Positions 34,665-44,866 of a stretch of DNA of 64,000 nt are shown here, piece after piece (within the stretch, counting starts at the first letter, position 1; every line of letters starts with the position of its first letter). The DNA lies in assembly GCA_947492995.1 (NCBI GenBank), contig CANLOU010000003.1, forward strand, positions 310,001-374,000, given 5' to 3'. The position numbers were made by a program, and so were the translations under genes. The notes under the pieces were generated by a model. That model ran no database searches and was not told the DNA's origin. It saw only the letters and a program-made list of their open reading frames with translations. This stretch comes from an uncultured Litoreibacter sp. (GTDB taxonomy: Bacteria > Pseudomonadota > Alphaproteobacteria > Rhodobacterales > Rhodobacteraceae).

Positions 34665-37600
34665 CTAGTAGTCTTTTTCGAAATAGATGCCGATGGACGT
34701 GTCGCCCGTGGCGGTGGCCGTGCCACGCGCGGTCAGCGACGGGGTCAGGTCAATGTTGATCGACACCTCTGCGCCATCTGTGCCGCCGACGGTGACGTCG
34801 GTATAGACGTTGTCCGACAGGTATTTCCCGGCCCTGAGCCCGGCATTGCCGTCCTCGTCTGTGGTGATGTCCAGATCGTCAAGATCGAAGCTTTTGCGCA
34901 GCTTGGACACGATGCCCTCGCCGCCATTGCCTGCCAGCGTGGCCACGGCATTGGCCAGCTGCAGCGCCTGAAAGGCGGAAAGCTGCGACGCGTCGCGGCC
35001 AAAGAAAATCTGCGCCAGAACCTCGTCCTGCGGGGCCTCGGGCGAGGATTCGAACCGCACCTGCGGCTCGGAAGCAGGGCCTTCAATGATGACGCTGGCC
35101 GTGCCCACGGAGGTGCGGGTGGTTGCGACAAAGCGCAGGAACGGGTCGAAGTTGCCCTGCAACTGCACGGTGCCCTCGTCCAGCTCGAACCGCTTTTCGA
35201 GAATATCAAGCCGGCCACGGATCAGCTCGAACTGGCCCGATGAGATGATGTTGGCGGTGGTGCCCGTCAGGCGCAGCGTGCCGCCAAGTTCCGCGTCCAG
35301 CCCACGCCCACGCACAAAGATGCGCGACGGCGCGGAGACCAGAATGTCCAGCGGGTAGGCCGCACCGCTGCTGCTGCTGGAGGTTTCCTCGGGTTTGTTC
35401 AGGCCCGCGCGGCCTTGCGTCTGGCGTACCGCGGCGGACGCGCCGACATGGGCGATTTGCGGGATGATCGTGAACCCGCCAAGGCCGGAGGAGGGGACGG
35501 AGACATCGGTCTCGCCCACATCAATGCGGCCCGCGATGCGGGCGCCGCCCGTCAGGTTGCCATTGACCGAGATGCCCCCGTTCAGCGTGGTGCGATAGAG
35601 CGCCGGATCGACGACTTCGACATTGGTCAGCGCGATGTTGAGATTTGCGGGGATCGCGCCTGTCAGCGTCACGGGACCGTTCACGGTAAGCGTGCCGCCC
35701 GACGACACGGCGGCGCGCATATCAATGGAGGCGCGGCCCTGGGCCAGCCCGATATTGGCCGCAATGTCGGTCAAAGCGACGCGGAAATTTGGCGCCGACA
35801 GCCGCCCGTCGCTGGTGCTGATCTGGCCCGACACCGACCCCAATGCGGCAGGGCCGTCAATGCGCAGATCAAAGCGCGACTGGCCTTGGATGCTGCGCGG
35901 CTCAAGGAACGGATTGGCCAGCGCCAAAGGCGCGTTGCCCGCCACCGACAGCCCAAGCGTGCCATCGGTGCCGACCCGGCCAACCACGTCCGCGGTGGTG
36001 CCCGCGGGCCCGGCCACGGCCGTGTCGACGAACCAGTTCGCTCCCTGCTGGCGCGCCGTGCCATCAAGGCGCAACGGCCCGCTGAACTGCGGCACAACGG
36101 GCGCCACGTTGGGCAGGTTGAGCACATATGTGACCGCCGGGGCAGGGCCGGTGACGTCGCCTGCGACCTGCGCGGTCAGGCCATAGGGGCCTGACAGGTT
36201 GGTGTCGACGCTCAGGGTGTCGCCGGTTTGCTTTGCCGTGCCTGCGACCGAAAGGGGGCCGTTGAATTGCGGTGCCAGCGGGCGGATGTTGGGCAGGTTG
36301 GCATCAAAGGTGATGTCAGGTGAGTTTTCGCCGGTGACCCGGCCGATGACGGTTGCGTCGGCCCCGTAAGGGCCGCTTGCCTTGACGTCGACGCTGATCC
36401 CTTCGGCGCCCTGTTTTGCGGTGCCCGCGACCGCCAGCGGCCCGCTATATTGGGGCGCGAAAGGCGTGATGCTGGGCAGCTTGGCGTCGAACGCCACGTC
36501 GGGGGCGTTGTCGCCCGTGACGCGCCCTTCGACCGTTGCAACCAGTCCGTAGGGGCCATTCACATCGGTGTCCAAGCGCCAGCCAAGCGGCGACTGGAAG
36601 GCCACGCCTTCCAGCTTGGCAGCGCCGCGATAGTCCGGCACGAAGGCGTTGATCTCGGGGATGTTGGCCAGAAACGCCACCCGCGCCTGCGGCCCGGTGA
36701 CCAAGCCATCTACGGAGGCAGTGACGTTGTTGGGCGCGGTCGCGTCCACATCGACGCGCACCCCGGCGGCGTCTTGCGTTGCGGATCCCGTCACGCTCAA
36801 CGGCCCCTCGATGTCGGGGACCAGCAGCGCGGCGTCGGCAAGGCGCATGTCGAACGTGGCGTCCACCCGCCCCGTCTCCAGCCGCGCGTCGCCGGTCAGC
36901 GCGATCTGCGCGTTGCGGATGTCGAGCCCTTTGAGCGAGGTCCCCGTGGTGTCGCGCACCGCCGTCAGCGCCAGCGTTGTGCGGCCCGCCAGAACGGCGT
37001 CGGCCTGCGCCTGCCCGATGGCCAGCGCGGTGGTCCCGCCGGTGACCTTGATGTCAAAGATGCCGCCCAGCGCCGCGCTGCCTTGCAAGGCCACATCTGC
37101 GGCCCCTTCCAGCATCTGGCCCGAGATGGCCGCGAAGCGCGACAGGTCCTGCGCCTTCAGCGCCACGTCGAAATCTGTGTTGAACCCGCTGTCGAGATCG
37201 TTGACCACGGCGTCGCCGGTCAGGCCGTAATCCGCGCCGGACAGGTTCAAACCGCTCAGGCGGAGGGGCTGGCCTTCCACGAAGGCGATGTCGAGCGTGC
37301 CTGACAGCGCCTGCCCAACGGCCTCTGAGAGGGAGGCATCGGCAAAGGCGATGCCGTTGGTGTCGAAGGTCACCGCCGCGCTGACCTGACCGATGGCATT
37401 CACGTTGCCCTCCAACACGCCGTCTGCGGCCAGTTTGGTCTGCGTGATGCTGACGTCGGACCGTTCCAGCCCGGTGACGTCAAAGACGCCGGCCCAGCGG
37501 TTGTCGTCATCGCTGTCAAAAGTCAGGGTGAAATCGGCTGATCCGATGCGCGTCTCCTCGCCGGAGAGCGGCAACAGAACCGCGCTGCCATCGGGGCTTT

Positions 37601-38630
37601 CCAGCTGCGCCGATATATCCATCAATGTAGGCCAGTAGTCGCGGTTCAGCGCGACCGCGCCTTGCAGGCGCAGCGCTTCGGTCTGCAGGTCCAACGCGTC
37701 AAGCGCCAGCGCGCCGTCGCTGGCCTGCTGGCCCGAGACCACCAGCTGCACGTCGTCGCCGAAGAAGGGGCGATATTGCGGCGCAAACAGCGCCGTGACG
37801 TCGCCGCCAATGTCGGCTGTAAAGCTGCGCGCGGGGGCGGCGCCGGGGCTGGACACCTCGTCTGCGGCAAGGGCAATCTGCCCGCTGAGGCGTTCTTCGC
37901 CATCTGTGGCCAGATACAGCTCGGTCGTGAAATCATTCAGCGGCCCGGTGCCGTTCAGGCGCAGCTCGACGCTTGGGTCGCCCGGCACATCCAACAGCCG
38001 CGCGGCGATGCCGCCTGCCTCTTCGCGCATGTTCAGCGCAAGCCGCAGCGCCTGATCCGCAGCAGCGTAGCCCGCGTCGACATCGAAGGCGCCGGTTTTG
38101 CCATCGGTGCGGGTGGCGTTCAGTTTGATGTCGCCTTCGCCGTTGGCCAACTGGCCGGATGCGGTCAATGTCAGCGCCACATCCTCGCCCAACACGGGCG
38201 CGCCAAGGGTGATCGTTTCCGCCACCAAAGTGGCGATGTTGATCGAGACGGGCAATTCCGGCAAGGCGAAGGGGGTCGCCTCAGCGGCGGGCAGCTCGCT
38301 TTCGGCGGCGACGGGCAGCCGCGCCAGATCAATCCGGCGGGCCGAGAGCTGTTCGACCTCGATCCGCCCGCGCAGCAGCGCGGACCGGTTCCAGTCAATC
38401 ACCACGTCTTCCAGCGTCAGCCAGATGCCCTCGTTATCGGCGATTGTGATGCTGGCAATGCTGGCCGCGCTGCTGAACGCACCTGCAAAGCCGTTGATCT
38501 GCACGTCGCGGCCTTCGCCGCCAAGACTGTCTTGCAGCAGGTTGGTCAGATAGCCTTTGTCGCCGTCTTGCGCCCACACAGCCGCCGGGGCCAGAAGGAG
38601 CCAGATTACAAGAAACGCGCGCATCAGCAT
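34665..38630 (-). CDS. tamB: Translocation and assembly module protein TamB
   Basis: Very large periplasm-spanning protein of 1321 residues. A signal/anchor helix (FLVIWLLLAPAAVWA) leads; the middle is a long run of AsmA/DUF490-style beta repeats, with the theme NGPYG-VATVEGRVTGDNAPDVAFDAKLP-like unit repeated about four times near residues 700-900; the DUF490 domain closes the C terminus, ending in the short beta strand SIGIYFEKDY that docks to the outer membrane. It is thought to move phospholipids or assist barrel protein insertion with TamA, whose gene overlaps immediately upstream. Confidence 0.9.
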   Translation of the reverse strand: MLMRAFLVIWLLLAPAAVWAQDGDKGYLTNLLQDSLGGEGRDVQINGFAGAFSSAASIASITIADNEGIWLTLEDVVIDWNRSALLRGRIEVEQLSARRIDLARLPVAAESELPAAEATPFALPELPVSINIATLVAETITLGAPVLGEDVALTLTASGQLANGEGDIKLNATRTDGKTGAFDVDAGYAAADQALRLALNMREEAGGIAARLLDVPGDPSVELRLNGTGPLNDFTTELYLATDGEERLSGQIALAADEVSSPGAAPARSFTADIGGDVTALFAPQYRPFFGDDVQLVVSGQQASDGALALDALDLQTEALRLQGAVALNRDYWPTLMDISAQLESPDGSAVLLPLSGEETRIGSADFTLTFDSDDDNRWAGVFDVTGLERSDVSITQTKLAADGVLEGNVNAIGQVSAAVTFDTNGIAFADASLSEAVGQALSGTLDIAFVEGQPLRLSGLNLSGADYGLTGDAVVNDLDSGFNTDFDVALKAQDLSRFAAISGQMLEGAADVALQGSAALGGIFDIKVTGGTTALAIGQAQADAVLAGRTTLALTAVRDTTGTSLKGLDIRNAQIALTGDARLETGRVDATFDMRLADAALLVPDIEGPLSVTGSATQDAAGVRVDVDATAPNNVTASVDGLVTGPQARVAFLANIPEINAFVPDYRGAAKLEGVAFQSPLGWRLDTDVNGPYGLVATVEGRVTGDNAPDVAFDAKLPSITPFAPQYSGPLAVAGTAKQGAEGISVDVKASGPYGADATVIGRVTGENSPDITFDANLPNIRPLAPQFNGPLSVAGTAKQTGDTLSVDTNLSGPYGLTAQVAGDVTGPAPAVTYVLNLPNVAPVVPQFSGPLRLDGTARQQGANWFVDTAVAGPAGTTADVVGRVGTDGTLGLSVAGNAPLALANPFLEPRSIQGQSRFDLRIDGPAALGSVSGQISTSDGRLSAPNFRVALTDIAANIGLAQGRASIDMRAAVSSGGTLTVNGPVTLTGAIPANLNIALTNVEVVDPALYRTTLNGGISVNGNLTGGARIAGRIDVGETDVSVPSSGLGGFTIIPQIAHVGASAAVRQTQGRAGLNKPEETSSSSSGAAYPLDILVSAPSRIFVRGRGLDAELGGTLRLTGTTANIISSGQFELIRGRLDILEKRFELDEGTVQLQGNFDPFLRFVATTRTSVGTASVIIEGPASEPQVRFESSPEAPQDEVLAQIFFGRDASQLSAFQALQLANAVATLAGNGGEGIVSKLRKSFDLDDLDITTDEDGNAGLRAGKYLSDNVYTDVTVGGTDGAEVSINIDLTPSLTARGTATATGDTSIGIYFEKDY

Positions 38631-40424
38631 CTAAAAGGCCTGCCCGATACCGATGTAAATCTCGAAGCCCGAATTGTCGCCGGGGCCGCTGACAGGCACG
38701 GCCAAATCCACGCGGATTGGCCCGATGCCGGTGTCATAGCGCACGCCGAACCCGGCACCGGTGTGCCAGTTGCCGGTTGATCCGTCGGGGAAGGACTCGG
38801 ACCCGATATAGCCTGCATCCACAAAGCCCACGACGCTAAGTTTGTCGCCGGTCTTGACCCGCACCTCGCCCGACAGGCCGAGGAAGGACCGCCCGCCGAT
38901 CTCCTGCCCGCCACCAAGATCCACGCCAAGCGATTGGTAATCCTGCCCGCGCACCGTGCCGCCGCCGCCCGAATAGAACAAAAAGTCCGTCGGGGCGGTC
39001 GCAAGCGACGGCCCCACGACCGAGCCCAGCTGGCCACGCAGCGCAAAGGTCAGGTTCTGCTCTTTTCCGACCGTTTTGAATACCCGCCCGTCCAGATAAG
39101 TCCGCAGCCCGTTATCCGTGCCGTCAATCGCCACAAATGGCGTCAGGCTGGCCAAGGCATAGTAGCCACTTTTCGCATTCAGTTGGTCATCGCGGTAATC
39201 GAACTCAGCCGAGGCGGGCAGGGTGAAGATTGTATAGTTGCGGGTCCCGAACGCATCCTCGGTGCGGGCATGCTGCAACCCGACGCCGAACGTGTATTCG
39301 CGCTGGTCGGACGCGAAGCGCCGTATCCCGGCCTCGATGTTGAACCGGTCGGCGCTGAAACTTTCCTCGTCGAGGCTTTCCAATTCGGTCAGCAAGAAAA
39401 AGTCGGTGTCTTCGTTGAACGTCGCAGGCCGCGAAAACTTCGCGCCCAATTTGAAATCGGTGCCGCCGGTCTGGCCGCCCACGCCGCTGATCTCGCCCTC
39501 CACTCTGAACCGCTCGGCCCCGCCAAAGAGGTTGCGATGCAGCCAGAACGCCGACACGCCCAACCCATCCGTCGTCGAGATATCTGCGCCAATTCCGAAA
39601 CGTCGCGGCTTTTCCTCGACGATCTGCAGGTCGATGTCCAAAACATTGCCCGGACTGATCTGCTCGGCCTCGCTGAGCGCGGCGACCGAGAAAGCGCCGG
39701 TGCGGCGCAGCCGTGTGGTGGCTTTTTGGACCTCATCGGGATCAAACACCTGACCGGTCGGCAGACCGGCAATCTCGCGGATGCGTTCGGTCCGCACGGC
39801 CTGATTGCCCCGAATGCGCAGCTGTCCGAATGTCAGGCGCGGCCCGGGGGCCAGCGCGACCTGCGCGTTCAAAATTCGGTCGGGGTGCCGCGCGGTCAGC
39901 TGTTGGGCGCCGACCGCCGCCTTCGCATGGCCTGCGTCCCGCCACCCGTCAATTCCCGCCTCAACGGCGTCGCGGATCGCGCCCGTGCGCGCGATCTCGC
40001 CGGTCGCATAGCTGTCGGGCAAGGTGGTTTGCGACGTGACAGGCGCAATCGCGGCCTGTCCGAACTTGAACTGCGGGCCGGGGTTGACCGAAATCTCGAT
40101 GCGGCCAATCGGGCCGGGCGAGCCCAAAGGCGAGATGCCGGCCGCTTCGCGCCCATTGACGCGGATGTTGATAACCGGGGCGAAATAGCCCTCTTCGTAC
40201 AGCGCGCCAATCAGCCGGCCATAGTCGGCCTGCGCTGCGGCAAGAATGTCCTGCGGGGCCGCATCCGCGTCGTCCGCCAGCGGCACAACCAGCGAGGCGC
40301 TGCGCAATTGCGCGGTCAGCTCTTCGGATTGGGAGGCCGCGGAAAAGCGCAGATCAAAAGCCAGCGCCGGGTGCGAAACCATCAGCAGCGCGGCGGTCGC
40401 AAGGGGTAGGAAACGGATCGGCAT
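38631..40424 (-). CDS. tamA: Translocation and assembly module protein TamA (Omp85 family)
   Basis: Outer-membrane barrel protein of 597 residues with a signal peptide ending near SHPALA-F (residue 22), three POTRA-like repeats to about residue 270, and a C-terminal surface-antigen barrel with the Omp85 lid-lock features (FLFYSGGGGTVRGQDYQSLG and a GPIRVDLAVPV strand). The frame is open further upstream but ATG 40424 begins the signal peptide. Together with tamB it forms a two-gene operon. Confidence 0.9.
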   Translation of the reverse strand: MPIRFLPLATAALLMVSHPALAFDLRFSAASQSEELTAQLRSASLVVPLADDADAAPQDILAAAQADYGRLIGALYEEGYFAPVINIRVNGREAAGISPLGSPGPIGRIEISVNPGPQFKFGQAAIAPVTSQTTLPDSYATGEIARTGAIRDAVEAGIDGWRDAGHAKAAVGAQQLTARHPDRILNAQVALAPGPRLTFGQLRIRGNQAVRTERIREIAGLPTGQVFDPDEVQKATTRLRRTGAFSVAALSEAEQISPGNVLDIDLQIVEEKPRRFGIGADISTTDGLGVSAFWLHRNLFGGAERFRVEGEISGVGGQTGGTDFKLGAKFSRPATFNEDTDFFLLTELESLDEESFSADRFNIEAGIRRFASDQREYTFGVGLQHARTEDAFGTRNYTIFTLPASAEFDYRDDQLNAKSGYYALASLTPFVAIDGTDNGLRTYLDGRVFKTVGKEQNLTFALRGQLGSVVGPSLATAPTDFLFYSGGGGTVRGQDYQSLGVDLGGGQEIGGRSFLGLSGEVRVKTGDKLSVVGFVDAGYIGSESFPDGSTGNWHTGAGFGVRYDTGIGPIRVDLAVPVSGPGDNSGFEIYIGIGQAF

Positions 40425-40601
40425 TATGTGTACTGGAACCCTCGGGGCCTGTGTGTCCGCCGTCTTTGATCGCAGCGATGCTCTATAACGCAGTTTGCGG
40501 GTCTGCGGGCGGGACTGCAATGCCGTTCCGGCCCCGATGCCGCATTTTTGATGGCTTTCTTGGCGGATCGGGCGGCGCATAGGAGGATGTCCGCCGATGG
40601 C

Positions 40602-41363
40602 TCAGAGTTTGAGCAGCTGTCCGGGCCCGTCCCGGCCCAGTTTCACCCCGGCCAGCCGCGCCAGATGCCATATCAGCACCTGGTTGCTGGACAGCACCGG
40701 CAGCCCGGTGGCGCGTTCCAGCCCGTCAATGACGTCAAATGTGCGCAGGTTGGTGCAAGACAGGAACACCGCGTCAACGTCGCCGCTGGCGGCCAGCGCG
40801 GCGGCGGCGTCGTGGACCGAGGCGGGGCTGATCTGGACCACCTTGCGTTCCGTGGCTTCCTCGAACGAGCCGAAGACGGGGGTGTCGACGCCGTTTTGCG
40901 CCAGCACGCCGCGCAGGACGGCGGAGACCTCCTCGATATAGGGCGACAGGATGGCCAGTCGCTTGACGCCAAGGGCGTCGCAGGCGGCGATCAGGGCCGA
41001 CACCGGTTCGCTGACATGCGCGGTGTCGACGCCTTGTCCCACCAGCGCGGCGATGCGGGCTTGGCCGATCTGCGCGGTGCCGGAGGTGCAGCCATATCCG
41101 ACGGCGTCAAGCCGCAGCCCCCGGGGGAACAGCGCGGCGGCGTTTGGCAGGTGGTGTTCCATCTGTTGCAGGGTGTCGTTGGTGACGGTCAACCCGCTGG
41201 GGACGCGGCTGACATAAAGCGCTGCGGAGGCGGGCAGGACCCGCCGAAAATCCTGCTCTATGGTTTCGTCGGATTGCAGAACCAGAAGGCCGATGGCCTT
41301 GGCGGGCTGCCGGTCTATTGCCCCGTCCGATGCCCCGTCCAATGTGTAGGGAAACGCTGTCAT
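40602..41363 (-). CDS. Asp/Glu racemase superfamily protein (maleate isomerase / EutA type)
   Basis: Protein of 253 residues. The two catalytic cysteines of the superfamily are seen in GCTSGT and LSCTNLR, each at the end of a beta strand. The fold is shared by aspartate racemase, maleate isomerase, arylmalonate decarboxylase and EutA of ectoine utilisation. The start overlaps the M24 hydrolase stop (ATGA). Reaction unknown; the trio lacks the other eut genes (ornithine cyclodeaminase EutC, DoeB) expected for ectoine. Confidence 0.72.
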   Translation of the reverse strand: MTAFPYTLDGASDGAIDRQPAKAIGLLVLQSDETIEQDFRRVLPASAALYVSRVPSGLTVTNDTLQQMEHHLPNAAALFPRGLRLDAVGYGCTSGTAQIGQARIAALVGQGVDTAHVSEPVSALIAACDALGVKRLAILSPYIEEVSAVLRGVLAQNGVDTPVFGSFEEATERKVVQISPASVHDAAAALAASGDVDAVFLSCTNLRTFDVIDGLERATGLPVLSSNQVLIWHLARLAGVKLGRDGPGQLLKL

Positions 41364-42502
41364 CCGGGCAGCTCCGCGATGTCATGGGGGGCGGGGCTGC
41401 TGAGGTAGTCGGCCCCGCTTTGGGTGATGACGATGTTTTCTTCATGCACCAGCATCTTGCCGGGCCAGGTCTCGATGCCCGGCTCTAGGGTCAGCACCAT
41501 GCCCGGTTCAAGAACCGTTTGGTCGGCGGGTATCAGGGACGGCCATTCCGTCAGCTGCATGCCCAGCCCGTGCCCAAGCCGCCCGGCGTCACTGCCCCCC
41601 GTACCCCCGGTGCAAATCTGGTCCATGGCGTGAAACAGCTGAGCGGTGGTGGCGCCCGGTCTGGCGATCTGGAATGCGGCGTGGGTGGCGTCGATCAGCT
41701 TGCTATGGGCGGCGGCGGTCACGTCCGATGGCGGCCCAACGGAGAAATTACGGTCGAAGTCGCAGAAATACCCGTCATGCACCAATCCGGTGTCCAACAT
41801 CAGCACGTCGCCGCGGGCCAAAGGCACATCCGTGGCGGGGGAGATGACGTCCCCATACCCGTCGCGGCTGGCGCCGCCCGCCAGATACGGCACCCAGTCC
41901 GCGCCTTCTTCGAGGCAAAGCATCTGGAACCGGCGAAACACCTCTTCCAGCGGGATGCCGGTGCGGGCAATCTCGCCAACGCGGGCGAAGGCGCGGTCGG
42001 CGATGCCGCAGGCCGCCCTGATCTTGGCAATCTCGTCAGATGATTTCACCAGCCGGCAGCGGCGGGTGATGGCGTGGTCGTCGACCAGATCAACGCGCTC
42101 GCGCAGGCGCAGCAAAGACGCCAGCGGCATGCGCGCATGGCTTTCCATGCCTTGCGCTATGCCGACCGGCCCGCCGCCTGCAACCTCGGCCAGGGTGTCA
42201 ATCAGCAGCGACACCCCGTCATCTTCCAGATCAGGGGCGCGCCATGTGCGGATGTCAAAAATCCACGTGCTGCGCATCAGCGCGGCACCAATGGAGGGGA
42301 TCACGGCAATCGGGTCACCGCTGGCGGGCAGGATCAGAAACCACGGGCGGGTCGGGCTTTCCCAAAACCGCGTCAGGTAGCCGCTGAAATACCGCACCTC
42401 GGGTTCGGTCGTCAAAAGCAGGGCGGCTAGCCCGGCCTCGGCCATCATGGTTTGCGCGCGGTCGCGCCTGAGGTGGAATTCTGCCTCCTCAAAACCGCGC
42501 AT
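41360..42502 (-). CDS. M24-family metallopeptidase/hydrolase
   Basis: Pita-bread-fold hydrolase of 380 residues with a creatinase-type N domain. All five dinuclear metal ligands can be placed: two Asp in MLDTGLVHDGYFCDFDRNF, His in GHGLGMQL, Glu in LTLEPGIE and Glu in VHEENIVIT. Creatinases lack this full set, so it is a Xaa-Pro-peptidase or DoeA-like amidohydrolase. ATG 42502 shares one base with the upstream PLP lyase stop. Substrate unknown. Confidence 0.8.
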   Translation of the reverse strand: MRGFEEAEFHLRRDRAQTMMAEAGLAALLLTTEPEVRYFSGYLTRFWESPTRPWFLILPASGDPIAVIPSIGAALMRSTWIFDIRTWRAPDLEDDGVSLLIDTLAEVAGGGPVGIAQGMESHARMPLASLLRLRERVDLVDDHAITRRCRLVKSSDEIAKIRAACGIADRAFARVGEIARTGIPLEEVFRRFQMLCLEEGADWVPYLAGGASRDGYGDVISPATDVPLARGDVLMLDTGLVHDGYFCDFDRNFSVGPPSDVTAAAHSKLIDATHAAFQIARPGATTAQLFHAMDQICTGGTGGSDAGRLGHGLGMQLTEWPSLIPADQTVLEPGMVLTLEPGIETWPGKMLVHEENIVITQSGADYLSSPAPHDIAELPG

Positions 42503-43527
42503 TACGCAGGCCCTTCGCTCAGGATGCACAGCACGCGGGAGGTCGCCGTCAGGCCGAACGCGCCCTGCGCCCGCATCACCGCCACAAGCCCAGCCCCGCC
42601 GGATGGCGATGTTGCAAGCCCCGCATCGGCCAGCCCCTGCATGGCGCCTGCTGCCTCGTCTTCGCTTAGGGTGCAGAACCAGTCTGCGTCCCGCGCCAGC
42701 CCTTTCAGGGCAATCAGCGACGGCTCTTTGCAATCCAGCCGCCCCATATTGGACACCGGCCCCTCCGTCACGACGGACTGCCCCGCCTCGACCGAGGCGA
42801 TCAGGGCGGGTGCGGCTTCCGGTTCGACCACGGTGATAACAGGCCCGTCCCCCCATTCGGCCCGGACGGCGGCGGCACATGCGCCCGCCAGCCCGCCAAC
42901 ACCTGCTTGCAAAAAGACATGGGTCGGGGCGGGGTCGAGCTGGTCAAACACCTCTGCCATCAGGGCCAGATAGCCTTCCATCAACTTATGCGGGGCCTCG
43001 AAATATCCGTCCCACGAGCTGTCAGACAACAGCTGCCAGCCATTGTCATTGGCGGCCTTCAAAGCCGCCGCCATGCTGTCTTCGTAGATCGCGCCTTCGC
43101 GCCGGACCTGCGCGCCGGTCGCTCTGAGCCGCTCGGCAAAGCTTTCGGGCACGGATTGGGCGATGTAGATCACGGCCGACGCGCCGAACACCTGCGCGCC
43201 GGTTGCAACGGACAGCCCGTGGTTGCCGGCGCTTGCCGTCACATAGGTGCGCCCGGCGGCCAATCCGGCCTCCGCATCGCAGGCGATGACATAGGCCGCA
43301 CCAAGGGCCTTGAAGCTGCCCAGCCCCATGCGGCCGCGTTCGTCTTTGACATTAAGCTCGGCGACATCGGCCAACGCGTCGGCGCGGCGCAGCGGGGTGG
43401 TCGCGGCACTTGGGCACCGCGCCAGCAGCGCCACCGGGGCCTGAAGGTCAGCGCTTGGAAACGGTATGGCATCGGGCACGTCGATCTGCTGGTCAGAACC
43501 ACGATAGGGGTTGGCAATCACGCGCAT
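42502..43527 (-). CDS. PLP-dependent lyase, diaminopropionate ammonia-lyase / threonine dehydratase type
   Basis: Fold type II PLP enzyme of 341 residues. The cofactor Lys is in the MGLGSFKALGAAY block (K73 from the chosen ATG) and the SAGNHGLSVA loop binds the phosphate. The ERGRMGLGSFKALG wording fits diaminopropionate ammonia-lyase and EutB more than IlvA. ATG 43527 was preferred to a TTG six bases earlier. First of a three-gene set downstream of ureG (90 bases), so it may read through from urease. Confidence 0.75.
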   Translation of the reverse strand: MRVIANPYRGSDQQIDVPDAIPFPSADLQAPVALLARCPSAATTPLRRADALADVAELNVKDERGRMGLGSFKALGAAYVIACDAEAGLAAGRTYVTASAGNHGLSVATGAQVFGASAVIYIAQSVPESFAERLRATGAQVRREGAIYEDSMAAALKAANDNGWQLLSDSSWDGYFEAPHKLMEGYLALMAEVFDQLDPAPTHVFLQAGVGGLAGACAAAVRAEWGDGPVITVVEPEAAPALIASVEAGQSVVTEGPVSNMGRLDCKEPSLIALKGLARDADWFCTLSEDEAAGAMQGLADAGLATSPSGGAGLVAVMRAQGAFGLTATSRVLCILSEGPA

Positions 43528-43616
43528 GGACAAGGCTCCGTTGTTTGCCCGACCATGACGGCAACACGGACGCCGTTCAACGCATGTTTCGCCGCCTCAG
43601 CGCCCAGAAACGACGC

Positions 43617-44234
43617 CTAGCGCAGCCCGCCAATGGCGCGGATGTGGTCCAGAATGGCGGCGACACCCTCGCCATGTTTGACCTGCGCGAAGACAAAGGG
43701 TTTGCCCGCCCGCATTCGGGTGGCGTCGCGCTCCATCACATCCAGCGAGGCCCCGACATGCGGGGCAAGGTCGGTCTTGTTTATGACCAAAATGTCCGAG
43801 CGCGTGATTGCGGGGCCGCCCTTGCGCGGAATTTCCTCCCCCGCCGCGACGTCGATGACATAGATCGTCAGGTCGGCCAGCTCGGGCGAGAAGGTGGCCG
43901 ACAGATTGTCGCCGCCGCTCTCGATCAGGATCGCGTCAAGGTCGGGGAAGGCGTGGTTCAGCCCGTCAATGGCCGCCAGATTGATCGAGGCATCCTCCCG
44001 GATTGCCGTATGCGGGCAGCCGCCGGTCTCCACCCCGCGGATCCGGTCCGACGGCAGGGCCTGCATCCGCACCAGCGCCTCCGCGTCTTCTTGGGTGTAG
44101 ATGTCGTTGGTCACCACCGCCACCGAATGGGTGTCCCTGAGCGCCCCGCACAGGGCCGCCGTCAGCGAGGTTTTTCCCGCGCCCACAGGCCCGCCGATGC
44201 CAATCCTCAAAGGCCCGTTCATAGAAGTGGTCAT
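43617..44234 (-). CDS. ureG: Urease accessory GTPase UreG
   Basis: GTPase of 205 residues that powers nickel delivery to urease. P-loop GPVGAGKTS near residues 15-23, [15 protein letters not shown] containing the metal-binding CPH, and [18 protein letters not shown] are all present. Start overlaps ureF stop (ATGA). Last gene of the urease cluster. Confidence 0.95.
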   Translation of the reverse strand: MTTSMNGPLRIGIGGPVGAGKTSLTAALCGALRDTHSVAVVTNDIYTQEDAEALVRMQALPSDRIRGVETGGCPHTAIREDASINLAAIDGLNHAFPDLDAILIESGGDNLSATFSPELADLTIYVIDVAAGEEIPRKGGPAITRSDILVINKTDLAPHVGASLDVMERDATRMRAGKPFVFAQVKHGEGVAAILDHIRAIGGLR

Positions 44235-44866
44235 GTTCGAAATATCCTCGGTCCCATGTCTTCGTGCTTCATCGAGGCCACGTCAGCCCCCCATGCCGAG
44301 CCGCCCAGATCATCCAGCCCGCAGCTTTGCGTGGCGGCGACAACCTCGCTGCACACTGCGCCCAGCCTTTCGATCATCGCCTGCGCGTCGGTCTGGCCCA
44401 AGGCGCTTAGCCGCTGCGCGGCGGCCACAAGGTTGGACATGAAGGCGTGCAGGTAGATGGTCAAAACCGGCGCCAGCGGCATCCGCTTTTCGGCGGCGGC
44501 CCAGCCCAGGGCAACGGGGTAGATCAACGCGGGCGCGTCCATGCCAAAGGCGCCCCGCAGGGTCCGGCAAAACGCGGCCCCCTGCTGTTCGGTCTCCAAC
44601 AGCCGTTCCGCCGAGGGGGCCAATGCGCGGCCCAAAGCGTCGGCCTCGGCGCTGCGCCCGTCGAACCCGGACCGCAGCAGGATCGCGTCGTTGCGCCCCG
44701 CGCCGTGGCGCAGCACGTCCTGCAGCCAGGCCTCCACATCCAGATCGGGGGCGGTGCCAAGCGCAAATTCCAGCCCGTGGCTGTAGCTGAACGCCCCGAC
44801 GGGGAAGGCCGGCGACAGCCATTGCGTCAGCACCATCAGCTGCGCCGCGCTCAGGTCAGTGGGCAT
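44231..44866 (-). CDS. ureF: Urease accessory protein UreF
   Basis: Helical protein of 211 residues that links UreD to UreG in the activation complex. [21 protein letters not shown] is the family hallmark at the N terminus. ATG 44866 overlaps the ureE end by 11 bases; an upstream in-frame extension would run into ureE. Confidence 0.93.
   Translation of the reverse strand: MPTDLSAAQLMVLTQWLSPAFPVGAFSYSHGLEFALGTAPDLDVEAWLQDVLRHGAGRNDAILLRSGFDGRSAEADALGRALAPSAERLLETEQQGAAFCRTLRGAFGMDAPALIYPVALGWAAAEKRMPLAPVLTIYLHAFMSNLVAAAQRLSALGQTDAQAMIERLGAVCSEVVAATQSCGLDDLGGSAWGADVASMKHEDMGPRIFRT

Noticed and set aside
40602-43527. Trio as a full ectoine degradation set
   Set aside because: EutC, DoeB, the ectoine TRAP genes and EnuR are absent; the M24 protein is not clearly DoeA.
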